Positions 33,896 through 45,400 of a stretch of DNA of 64,000 bases are shown piece after piece (position 1 is the first letter of the stretch; every line of letters starts with the position of its first letter). The notes under the pieces are model-generated. The model saw only the letters and a program-made list of their open reading frames with translations. It had not been told where the DNA came from and searched no databases. The stretch is taken from the NCBI GenBank assembly GCA_037576195.1, contig CM075101.1:36456001-36520000 (forward strand), in the 5' to 3' direction. This DNA comes from Phytoseiulus persimilis. Its lineage: Eukaryota; Arthropoda; Arachnida; Mesostigmata; Phytoseiidae. The position numbers were made by a program, and so were the translations under genes.

Positions 33896-36800
33896 ATACC
33901 TGTGTAACTTGGCGATGCGGTGTAGTCTTGCGTATGTATGCTTTTTTTTTTGCTCGATCGGCGCTGGCGTACTGCGTGTGCAGCCTTCGAGGGTCGACGC
34001 AGTTCCCTCCGCTAACAAAGGAGATCGAAGTCGAGACCACTTTGTTTACCTTCAAAGAGCTTCCACGACGCATGCTTTACCTTTGAGTTCAGCGAGCGAC
34101 GGCATAGAAGGCAAGCTAAGGCTAGTGATGAGGCGCAGTTCCAAGATCGAGAACGTGCTGTGACGTCTGGCGTGAGAAGTATCGAACGTCTGAACTCGAC
34201 CCAAGCCGAATCAAGTCTTATTACGGGCCATGGATCGAAATTCGGATCCGGGTCTCACTTCCAAACTCGGATGCATAGTCCCTTTCCAATCAAAGCGTTC
34301 GTCAGCATCTTATCGGCGTTCCCGAACAACGATTGGCACGATCAGAGAAAATTCTATTTTCTCAGATTTTTCAGGGATCGAGGTCGGCTCTCCTCTTTTT
34401 GCTTCCAGTAGTCTGCCGCGAAGAGGCTACAACTGGAACGCGCGCATGCGTGCCCACTTAGCCCCGACCCGCATGTGAGTCTTTTCATGCAGCCGAGCTT
34501 TACATCTTGTTGTCGTCGAAACCACGGAAATATCTGAAAAGAGGGTTCGAGAAATTTCTTCCGTCCGAATCTAACTCGTTTGAGGGACTCCTCCGAGAAA
34601 CACGCGGGAGACCACATCCAGTCTCGACGAGAAAGAGCTTTTACGCTGGTCTTTCTCAACTTTTCCCAGCCGCCAAACCGAGCCTGACGCAGCGGAAGAC
34701 CTCAGTTGGCAGTGAGAAAGAGACGGATGTACACGGATGATTTGGCTAAGCGCGGAGTTCTCGGATGAGGGCCCATCTGAAGAAGAAATGTAACCACCCA
34801 ACACCGCACTCGATGACTTCACACTGCGCGCCCCACTGCGAACTTGGTCTCTACGGAATCGGCGAATGGCCTGGTTGCTTCCTCAGTTCGTTCATCTGCT
34901 GCAGGCCCGCAAGATCTCGTCCCGCGACAAACTTGCCAGGCGCTGTCTATTTAAATCGAAGAGGCCTGTCACAGGATTAGGGGCGAATACGACGGAGGGC
35001 TATGCACGCGGAATGATGCCGCGAAGGACGAGGGACGATGTATAGAACAACAGGATGGTGCGAGCAGGCACGTGACAGTTTCATCAAGTAGAGAGCTTCT
35101 CCGAAAGCTCCATTCACTTTCAGTAGTCCGAGATCCCGCCATCGACGGCAAGATTAGCTGTAAAGCAGGACTCCTGAAGCCGGCTCGAGTTAAGGTCCCG
35201 ATTGAAGACTTTTACAAACCTCCATCCTTCGCGGAGCTCGGACGCTTGGCACAGGCATCGTATTCGATCTCGGAGGTCGTGGTTGGAAAATTCAGAAAAT
35301 GCTGTACGGTCGAACGCCTCTTCGAGGCAAGCTCGAGTGACCGATATAATGGATAAGAGAAGTCGACGGCTTCTCGAGCAGTCGTGAACCGTTCTCCACG
35401 AAGCTCAACAGGGAGCCTACAAAAAAAGAGGCCTGCAAGGATTAGCGTACGCTGCCCCATTTCACTACGCAGGACAGCGTCGTCAGCCCAGTGTGTGTGC
35501 GTTTCGTATTCTCCGGCAGCGTTGCCGGCATTAATCACACTCCGGGAGCCTCCGCATCGCACCAGTTTTGATAACGTAACTTATTTGTTAATATGCGTAA
35601 TCAGGTTAGGAGCATCTAATCGACCCATGTGGGAGCCCGATCACGACCATAGCGTGGTTCCGAATTCCGCTCAGAGGATCCAGGTGTGAATGGTGACCGT
35701 CGACTACGCTGTGGCAGGGAATAAAGGAGGGAGCGAGTGCCAAGATGAAAGTTTATAGGAGCGCTCGCCGTACTCGACATCGCTTTAGAGCAAGGCACAA
35801 GGGTGAAGAGCCAGAGCTGTCGCTGTTAGCAGCAGAAGTGCAAACTCTGCATTCTGATTTGTTGCAAGCGCGTCGTTGTGTGTCGGCGAGAGTAACATTC
35901 GTGCAGGGAGTCCGATTTCGTAGTGCACATTCAGCAGTTCAAACGGCGGGTGAGACGGCGAGCACATCCTGAAGGAGGAAAAACTAGTCATGGCGAATCC
36001 GAGAGACGATCCGAGATCTCATATCCAGAATCCAGTGCTTGGGAGGTGAGGATAGATAGTATTCCAGTGCGAAAACTCGCATCTCGAACACGGAGTCAAC
36101 GTTTCCCTCCACTCCCGTTGGGGAGCATCTACAAGCACCGGATCGCATTGGAAACGGGAATCGAGCCAAGACGAAAATTCTCGAACTTGAACTTCTTCTC
36201 CGAAGAAAACTATTGCCGCGGGTATTGAGTCAGGTAGTGCATTTGGTGTAGTAATTCAATACATCGTTCGGAGTTTTCTAGGTCCGCGTCCCCGCACTGA
36301 CCGCATTCGATTGGGAGGGAAAACGTTCAAGGGCGTGGACTGTCGAGCTTGACGAAGGTAATCGTTTCCTTCCATCGTTCTGATTGCTTCCCGAAAGGAA
36401 CTAATGTTGAGCACAATCAAGAATTTCGCGTAATATGTGCAACAATGGGGTAGTTATGCTTCCAACTGCTGAGAGGCGTAATCCCCCGCGGCTGGGTCAG
36501 ACTCAATCCGCGGCTATTCTCCTGGGGGAACCCAATGTAGCGTCCGCATAAATTGCGAGTGTCGTGGAGCATTGAGATGGTTTCCTATGCACAAGGTCCC
36601 GTTGTGGGGACAGTTCTACCGATGAGGGGATCCGCCGCTCGTCGCGCGGTTCCAGGATTCGAATGTTTCGCTATACCTCGGTTGAATTCCATCTCAAAAC
36701 TGGAGTCACGAGTATGGTGTTTATCGTCTGGGCATTCAAACAAAGGCGGAGTTGTTCAGGGATCTGACCTGCAATGACTCTGACCAAGGCTCCCTTCGGC

Positions 36801-39800
36801 TTCAGATTTAATTTCATTTGCGTGCTTTGTGGGCGATACTCTTGATTCGCGAGCCAAATCGCTCGTAAGCGTTGTTCTATCGCAACGGCGTGACAGAATT
36901 CGCATGCCGAGTGCGAGCGTTCGATGAATCTGTGGTGCCCCGTTCAGCTCGGGTCAACAGCCTTCGTCCGGCTGTCCTCAGAGTTGGCCCGCCAAGCTGC
37001 CTTGGGCAACGAACGCCAATATGAGAACATGTTTCGAAGCTGCTCGGCAACAACTATAACTTATTGCGACCATAGACGGCGTATCTGTGCTACGACGGCT
37101 GTGGTTTGGTCTATGAGTCCTCTCAGTTGTCGGCGTCGCCGTCTTCGTCTCCCGCCGACTGACGAGAAAGTTCTCGAGGATGCCCAGAGGTAAGACTCGA
37201 TGTTGACATTGGGATTCCCCATATTCAGCCGATTTCTCACGATCGGGAACTGCCTTATTAGCACTCGTCGTTCGGTCCAGAAATCAGGCTGGGTTTACTT
37301 GTCTTCCATATACTGCTGGTTGAATCCATGCTGTTCCGCTGAACTCAGTTCCGATACAGCGGCCCCGGAGCTCGGATAGCTGGGGGAGGTATGAGAATAT
37401 CAACACACGTAGAGAACAAGGAGCTCTGTGGCTTACCGCCGTTCTGCTTACCATAACGCGGCGGACAAGCTTGTGGCGAACTGTAGATCACGTTCCTCCT
37501 GTCTTGTGATGCCCGAGGCTACTCTCAGCTAATAAGGTGCTCGCGCACATAGCCGGAATCGACTCAATTCGTGTAATAAGCGCGAGCTTGCAAAAACAGG
37601 AAGTCCCATTTTTTCATCATTCGTTCGGCTCATCCGACGAGACATAACACGGATCAGGAGCTCTTGGCAGCGCTTGCTGGGCTCTCCAAGAAATCATGGC
37701 ATCATTTTTACAGCCACTGTTACCGGGGCGGAGGGAAGGAGGTTATCTCCTTAAGGCACCTGGTCACGTCGAGATACGTACAACGAGCCGAGCATCCCCC
37801 CGACTACGTGGCTGTGAGCAGCCCCCGTGGAGATGGCGGGAGCTGAAAGGTAGGGTGTGACTCACCGGAGAGCACATCGGATGAACGGCAGAACTTCTAT
37901 GAATATCATCCGCGCAGTTCATTTGTTCCAAGCTCGAGCCGTACCGATGCACGGATGCATGCATGCAAGCCAGACCCACCGAAACCATTGGTGAACAGGT
38001 CGGACTCCCGAGTCAAACTCAGTGTTCCCGTTTCCTCCATGAACGAGAAAGCGAGGCCCACCGACCAAGAACGCTACCCAGGGAATCGTAACAGGGCGAG
38101 AATCACAAGGTGTCGGAAAACTTCGAGGAGAGCTTCTTTGAAAATCAGGCGGAAAAATATCCGACGCTGCCCTACCTCTCGAGAAAATTGAGCGCATGAT
38201 ATCTGCAAGCCTGGATTGAAACTTGTCATGCGGAATTTCGGGTGAAGTGACCTCTGAAGCCATCTCAATCCTCCTGGGCCACTTATTTCCATTTCCCTGC
38301 CAGGAGCAAGGGGAGCAGTCGAGTGACGTGCACCGGAACAGCTCCTCTCAATGTTCCCGACAAAATCCCTGCGGATCTCGCCGCGCTTTTGTGCTTACGC
38401 GTAGTTCAGCCCCGATCCGGCTTTGGTCACTTGACTCAAAACAGGAGTAAGGGACACCTCTGAATCTGATGGCACGATAGCTCCCCGGCGGGAGAGTGTT
38501 CGACCTCGCCCGTCTCCAACTGCGGAACTTTTCAGCCTCGAATTCTGCAGAATTCCGCATGGTTCGGAATTTTCGTTCCCTCTCTTTCCGATCTGAGGGA
38601 ACACAAGTTTCTTCGCTCGTTCGAATGCTGGCTGAGGAGCAATTATGAATGAATTTCTGCCGACTCACAAGCAGACAGCTCGAGGACTCGGTGAAATCTG
38701 ATGCAGGGACGAGGAGCTGTGACAGACGGAAAGAGCCCGGAGCGGAGACGAGAGAGGCAGCGGAAGGTCCCATTCAGGATCAGGATCTCGTTTCCGACGA
38801 TGGTCCAGATGTGACAAAGACGCAATCTTCTCTCAGCCACGCCAAAAGAACGATCAAAGCTGAAGGCTTTGGAGAGGTTTTAGGGAATAATCTCAACGCT
38901 TTTCATTGCTCCACATCGACGGCGGAGGCAGGAGCGACGAAGACAAACATCGCTGCGGCGGCCGTCTCCGAAACATCAAATGATCGTTTGTTCGTTGCTG
39001 GGTAGGCTTATGGGTCGCACAAGCAGAAAATCTTCCCCTATAGCTTTTCGTTCTTTCTTACCCTTTGAAGCTCTTTGTCAAGCGCTCAGTCTCGTAATAA
39101 CCGTTTTCTTCGGTCTCGTGCCGCGCAGAAATCTCTCCGTCAGCACCTCTCACAGACACTTCCCCTATTCCAGGCGACGACGTTCAGCGCTCTTCGAGTT
39201 CTCGATTTTTCAGCGCGGAGCTAAATTAAAGAGTTCCGCCGAGTTTTGCATCCTTACGCATGTCCGCCGAGTCCCCTTTTTGACGGGAGACAAATGATTC
39301 TCTATTTATTCACAGCGGCAAACCCGGAAAACGAGACCGAAAGCTCCGAGGAACCGCGTGGAGCGCATCGCCCACACCCCGTTCCCATCATTTTCATAAA
39401 ATGTTTCATTCGCCAATCTCTTAATTGCTTAAAGGTGTTATCTATTGTATGAAGTCATGGGTTAGCTTGGAATAGTAGAGATACCAAACCCTCCGCTTAC
39501 ACAATAGGGTCCAAGCTTAAGGAGTTTGTCGTTAGTAGTAATGTGAAAATCGTGCGTCTCACTCGGCTCACAAATTTTTCAACTCAGTCCGCTTGAGTCG
39601 GAGGCGTCACCTCAAAAGGTTCTCGTTGATTCCGCTCATAAGCGTCGAAGGAGTAATTGAACGCGCTGAGATTGCATTCGAAGTGGTACGACGATTGGAA
39701 GTAAATCATCACGTGTTGCTCCTGCGAGCTGTACTCGTGGTTTCCCTTTGTGAGCTTGCCATGGGCCACGAAATTTTCCCTCTGGCCATGACGCGATTAG

Positions 39801-41127
39801 AACGCTTCTTGTCGGAGTTTGAGTTCTGCTTCGCTCAGGTCGACTAGAGAAGGGCTGACTCAATCAGACAGAAAAGCTCATCTCATGCGGGTCGCTGAAC
39901 CTTTTCTTGGAGTCGTCAGCCGAAATTTCCAAATGTTCAGCGAGTTTCCCGCGGCAGCATTCGATACCTCGTATTCTCCAGCCAAACGAATCAAAAGAAT
40001 ATCCTAGGTTCGAAGCTATTCTCCGCAATGAGAAGATATTCCGTTATATCTTGAATTCTCCCGCTGTATTTACAAATTGAGCGCAATCAGAGGAATCTGT
40101 GAATTTCACTTAGGTAGCTCACGACAGGCCAGCGTTCAAGGGTAGCTAAGTTGAACATCTCGCCATCGCATCCTAGGACCTTGATGAGAGTATCAAACAG
40201 CATCAGGAACCTTCGCAGGCCGTGGCCTTTCCAGAGCCAACTAACCTTAGTATGAAGCAGGAGTCGAAGGTATCCTCCATGTTGGTTGAGACCGATTTTC
40301 CGGCTCCTGGCTGACCGGGTCATCTCTGTGTATCACACATCGTGTCGTGAACATTTCCGGCTTGGCTTACTGAGAATTTTCGAGTACCCTACCCATGTTC
40401 TCCACCCCATCGTAGTTGGAGCACCATCTGCGGCGCCGATCGGTGCGTCATACTTCGAACTGTATTGTTGCTCATAGGGCGTCCTGTCATCCTTATCCTG
40501 CGTTCTGCTGAATGCCTTGAGGGATGGGTTAATGTCGTCGGCTCCATTGGTTTCTCGATGAGAACCGGCAAATGCCGAGTGAATTGCTCTTCCCGGTTTT
40601 AGATTTCCGCAATCAAGAGTGAGATTCCAAAGCTGGGCTCCCGGACTGAATTTGCCGTAATGATTGCTCTGGGAATTAGTATCTCATCGTCAGTCTTTCG
40701 TTCGGTAAGCTTTGATGGCAAAAGGTGCGGACGCATCGTTTTCGGTGCATATGAACCCGAGTTAAAGTAAGGACGCTCTTCTCCGCTTTGCTCCTCTCGC
40801 GTTGATCAGCCAGGAAGATGGTACAATAAGAACTTGGAGGATCTGCTCAGAATCGAAGCGAGAGAATTTTCTCCGATCGAAGACCGCGTGTCTTCAATTT
40901 AGCGGGTTCGGGCACGCTCTTTACGCTTTCATGGCCAGTTCATGCTGTGAGGGAAACGAGGACGAAACGATGCGATTTCGGCAATCTCATCCAAGCTCCA
41001 TGAAGGCTTCTGTTGCCGGAACAAACCGTGAGCCTCACTCTGAAGTTCTAGAGACCTCTCCGTCCCCTCCCGAGAAGGTCGGAGAACCAGGGTATGACGA
41101 CGAACAGGACTTCTCACATCCGTTCTA
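33896..41127. other. Gene-poor stretch, no gene recognised
   Basis: Many short open frames on both strands. Mildly protein-like ones start with ATG at 38263 (-; about 32 codons up to a possible GTAGGG donor) and at 38649 (+; 118 codons). None shows a family motif, so none is called. No repeat arrays or RNA genes are evident. Confidence 0.4.
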
Positions 41128-41158
41128 TTAGGTAAGTCAAAAAGTTCGTAGCGTTTTT
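41128..41158 (+). repeat. Left terminal inverted repeat of mariner
   Basis: 31 bp beginning TTAGGTAAGTC. It matches the reverse complement of the right end at 29 of 31 positions. Confidence 0.93.
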
Positions 41159-41308
41159 GATCCGACATTTTTGAAATTCCCGCGCTCCGCACAAGAGCCG
41201 CCTACTACAGTGGTTGTTCGTTTACGTTCTTAGGCGGGCTCTAGAGTTCCTACCGGTGTATCGTTTCAGACTTTATCGTCGAGTTCGTAAAATCAGGAAG
41301 AATTTGCG

Positions 41309-42337
41309 ATGGAGGACCAAAAGCAGCATTTTCGACACATAATGTTGTTCTGCTACCGCGAAGGCTTGAATGCAGCGAAGACCACTCGAAGAATATCTGC
41401 AGTTTACGGGGAGAATGCTCTTCAAAGTTCTACGGTTAGAAAGTGGTTTACCCGTTTCAAGGCTGAAAACTTTAATCTTGAAGATGAGCCCAGATCAGGA
41501 CGACCACAAGTTGTGGAACCCGATGAAATCATTAGCCTGGTAACTTCAAACCCCGGCCTGACCATCAAAGAAATTGAAGACTCGACGGGAGTTTCTCATG
41601 GAACCGTTTGGAATCGCCTCCATCAAGCTGGCTTCTCAAACAAGAGGAATATCTGGCTGCCTCATGACCTCACCGATCGCCAGCTCGAAAGACGTGTGGA
41701 TACAAGCCACACTCTTCTCCGGAAGAATGCCAATGAACCATTTCTGAAGAGACTGATAACCGGCGATGAAAAGTGGATACTCTACAGGAACGCTACGCAA
41801 AGAAAAAGCTGGGTCCCCAAAGGTTCACGGGCCGCAGCCGTCCCCAAACCCGAAATTCATCAAAAAAAAGTGATGCTGAGCTGTTGGTGGGACTGCAAGG
41901 GCGTTGTGTTTTTTGAGCTGCTCCCGCCGGGTCAGACCATCACCACCGAAGTCTACTGCAGGCAGCTTGAGGATTTGAAGACCGCAGTAGCAACAAAGCG
42001 CCCAGAATTGGCGAACAGATGGGGCGTCGTTTTTCAACATGATAATGCGAGACCCCACGTAAGTTTGCGCTCTCGGCAGAAATTGGCGGAGTTTGACTGG
42101 GATGTGCTGCCACACCCAGCTTATAGTCCCGACCTTGCACCGTCAGACTATCACTTGTTCCGGTCTCTTCAAAACTCTCTTGATGGAGAAATATTCGAAT
42201 CTTTGGAGGGTATAAAAAATCACCTCAATCAGTTTTTTGGAAAGAAGGAAACCAAGTTCTGGGAGAAGGGAATCTTCGATTTACCTGACCGATGGGCGAA
42301 GGTCATAGAACAAAACGGCCAATATATCATTCAATAA
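41309..42337 (+). CDS. Mariner transposase (342 aa)
   Basis: Cut-and-paste transposase that binds the terminal repeats and integrates at TA. A helix-turn-helix DNA-binding region fills about residues 1-110. The linker motif Trp-Leu-Pro-His-Asp-Leu at 116-121 is the family's WVPHEL. The catalytic triad is Asp153 (Thr-Gly-Asp-Glu-Lys), Asp245 (Gln-His-Asp-Asn-Ala-Arg-Pro-His) and Asp280 (Tyr-Ser-Pro-Asp-Leu-Ala-Pro-Ser-Asp-Tyr-His-Leu-Phe). Asp245 and Asp280 are separated by 34 residues, which is the DD34D signature of mariner proper. The length is normal for the family and there is no frameshift or stop. The first ATG after the left repeat is used. The copy could be active as far as the protein shows. 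Confidence 0.96.
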   Translation: MEDQKQHFRHIMLFCYREGLNAAKTTRRISAVYGENALQSSTVRKWFTRFKAENFNLEDEPRSGRPQVVEPDEIISLVTSNPGLTIKEIEDSTGVSHGTVWNRLHQAGFSNKRNIWLPHDLTDRQLERRVDTSHTLLRKNANEPFLKRLITGDEKWILYRNATQRKSWVPKGSRAAAVPKPEIHQKKVMLSCWWDCKGVVFFELLPPGQTITTEVYCRQLEDLKTAVATKRPELANRWGVVFQHDNARPHVSLRSRQKLAEFDWDVLPHPAYSPDLAPSDYHLFRSLQNSLDGEIFESLEGIKNHLNQFFGKKETKFWEKGIFDLPDRWAKVIEQNGQYIIQ

Positions 42338-42380
42338 AAAGACTCTTGTGTACAGGAATTCGGCTCTTGAAAAATAGGTA

Positions 42381-42411
42381 AAAAACGCTACGAACTTTTT
42401 GACTTACCTTC
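42381..42411 (-). repeat. Right terminal inverted repeat of mariner
   Basis: 31 bp whose reverse complement begins GAAGGTAAGTC, matching the left end except for the two outermost bases. Confidence 0.93.
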
Positions 42412-45400
42412 TAGCATTCTGCAAGGCGTTTTATAATGCTGCTGCGGATGCTACGCTCGAATCTAGTCCGCGAGTGTCCGGAATAAATGCATCTGTAACA
42501 CGACAAACCCCCGAAAGTTGTCGTCGGATAGCGGTCTTCACATCCAAGCGAGTGAATCAGCGATTCGAAATTCTCAGCGGTATCTCTCCAATCCATGCCA
42601 TGGCTTCCAAAAACACAACTCGGTGGCTGCCATCGAGAGCTTCCGCGGCAACGGACCTTTGGGAGTTGATTCCTGCGTTGTTCTCCCTAGTTTTAACTCT
42701 ACGTGTCATTCAAATCTGTATTGTGAATAAAAAACTTTGTATCCGAAATATAACTCTCAACTTGATAGCAGGAAGAGCTCCCATATCTTGTTTATATTCC
42801 TAAGCCCCGTGATTTCGGGAAAATTCGCTGTCCCCTCTCAAGTGAGCGATCACCCACGAATGGAAAACAGAAGTTTGACTAATAACTTTCAACGACTCGA
42901 TTCCTCGAAGATTCCAGGACGATTCTCCGAGAAGTAGAGACGGAATTGGAATCAGAATACACCAGAATCGAGACATACGTCGCAGCGGGAAAACCGACGC
43001 AGAAGTAATCTTGCTCGGCACGGGTGATCAGATAAACATAGCGTCTCGGAAAAACGTTTCGTAACGATCTCAGGGAGTTTGCTGACTTGTCAAATCTATC
43101 TCTAGGGATTCTGGGCCGGAGTTCAGGCGAGATCCAGGATGAGTTATTGTAGCTTGTTTTCGGTTCAGGTTTGCTTCGGGTTTGCCTCGTATGTCAGCAC
43201 TTCGTTACTCTTCTTCAAAGTCCCGTCTCCTGCTTCCTCTCTCCAGTATGGTGAGGCCGATTCCCGTGGGGAATATTCAGTGTTTTTCTTGGCTATCGCA
43301 ACGTGAGAGATGAACAACCGTCGGAGAGCAGCCCGTTCTGGCTCCGAGTATAATCTTCGCAGAACGACAGCCGACTTCGGCCAATTCCTCATCCCCTTGG
43401 GTCAGTATAATGAGTGGAGCGCTCATTGGGAAAAAATCATCCTCTTCACTCGAGAAACTTGTGAGATGAGTTTCGTGTCGATCGGCCGACATTTGTTCGG
43501 TTCACAGCGAAGACGATGGCGGCGCAAAGTCTGCGTCCTTGACTCACTTGGTGAACTAATGGACCCCAAAAAGAGGTTTGAGGAGGGCACGGAACTCAGA
43601 CAAAAGCCAATGGCTTGAGTGTTTGGCCAAGCTAACGAGCTCTGATGGACATGCAACGTGTGACGTGCCCGGGCATGAATCTTCAGCGCGCCAAACTAGT
43701 GTTATTCGCTCTCCGGCTTTTTCTTCTTCTCCTCATGTGCACTGCGTGTTCTTCCCTGGAGGCTTATTGCCATCGCCGTGCGTTCATGTGGGGATCAGGG
43801 GAGGTGAGCGTGGAGGGAGATGCGGTATTGTTGTATGTAGTTCCTCTTGTTGTCCGAGGAGGACGACGACGACGTGGGGAGGAAAGAGCCGAGGGAGAAG
43901 AGAACGGAGACAACGAGGTATCCACAACAGTGCCATGAAAACAAAGATGGGCGGCATAAGAAAAGAACACAACGACCGCGACGACGAAGAGCGACAACAA
44001 CACAATGTGCTTCGAGAGAGAACCCGCGCGCTTCTACAATAATTCAGAAGCCCCGAGCACGACCACTGAATTCCTGGAACGCTCGAGAGACGGGGGCTTC
44101 CTGATCGCTCGTATGATAACCGAGGAAGAGTGAAAATTTCACTATTTGAACCACGGCCTTGCTATTTGAAACGGGCACATTGAGCAAGGAGTTACCAGTG
44201 CCCTGTCATGCATCAACGTGGGATCCCGGAAGACGAGATTATTCTTTCGTAGTTTCTCGGTAGGTTGTTCGGTGCGCTCCTTCACTTCCCCACCGAGAGG
44301 GTCGGACCAAAACATCGACAGCTCACTGGGGCGTGATTTCCACTTTATTGGAGAGACGGGACCTGCGCCAACAGCCCCCAGTCAGTTTGCAAGAAGCATG
44401 CGCACTCCAGCCCGCTCGAACGAACGACCGACCCACCGAAGCCCAAATTGGTGGCAACGATTTGATTAAAGCCGGCGCTCCGAAAGCTGTGTGGGTTGCT
44501 CCATCAACGAGTTCGCACTGCTCGATAAGACTGGCTCGACACTTCCTGCACTCGCCAGCTGAGCACCGGCGGCGGAAAGATCTCGCGGAAGGAATCGTGG
44601 CTCGCAGGTAGAATACTCGGCGAGATTATTTCCTCATCGAACGTCCCCATCGAATTCGTCCTCTCGCAGCGTTTGAGGTCTGCGAAAGGCCGAACACGAG
44701 GCGCCGGTTGCACTGCTCGTCCCTTTGGTAATTCGATAACAGAACGAGAAGACTCGCTCAGGGCTTTGCGCTTTCCAGCGATCGAAGCCGAAGAGACGCG
44801 GGAAAATTGTGTGGGGTGGTGCTTGGAGTAACGATGGTCTTGCTCGAGCGGTGGCGTCTCATTTACATAGGATAGGGTCGGTTGAGGGGAGGAAGACTGC
44901 GCTGGACTCTTCACCCCGGTGGAAACGAAGAAGAAACTGAACCAGATGGGAAGAAGACGGAAGGCTTGCGCCGTGCCAAGCTCTGCCGAGAGTATAATAA
45001 GAAGTGCCAACAACGGAGAAGGGACCGCTCCGGTCGTTGGAGCGGAGCTCCTTTAGGGTCCCAAACGTCATCACATTAGTGATACGCGCGCGATAAGCAA
45101 ATGACCGCATCGCCGCGTATGGAATTCTCGTGGAGCTTCCGTGCTTAGCGGTTCGTTTCCCTGCAAGCAAACGAGAGTTGTGGTCTGGCGTGGCGTTGTC
45201 CAGTTGCAGTATCCGTAGGAGAGGAACGCGCGGAGAATCCTCACGCGATATAAGGGATTCCTTCCTCCGATATCGCAGCCTCCTTCTCTATCGCCTCTTC
45301 CGAGCGGGGAGGAGGATAAATTGGTTCAACACGCGGCGAAGACATGGACGGGAACAACGAGGAACACTCGGGAGTCGTTTGCACAAGGCTGTTCATATAT

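Larger units (their letters stand above)
41128..42411 (+). mobile_element. Complete mariner (Tc1/mariner) transposon
   Basis: The element is 1284 bp, the usual mariner length. It is flanked by TA on both sides (41126-41127 and 42412-42413), the target-site duplication of this superfamily. It has 31-bp terminal inverted repeats that differ only in the first two bases, and an uninterrupted transposase frame between them. It sits in gene-poor DNA and interrupts no gene that I can identify. Ends, target duplication and coding frame are all intact, which suggests a fairly recent insertion. Confidence 0.95.

Noticed and set aside
40802-41131. 109-codon plus-strand frame that runs into the left mariner repeat, as if the transposon interrupted a gene
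   Set aside because: Without the element the frame still hits TAG at the insertion site, and the sequence right of the element does not continue it recognisably.
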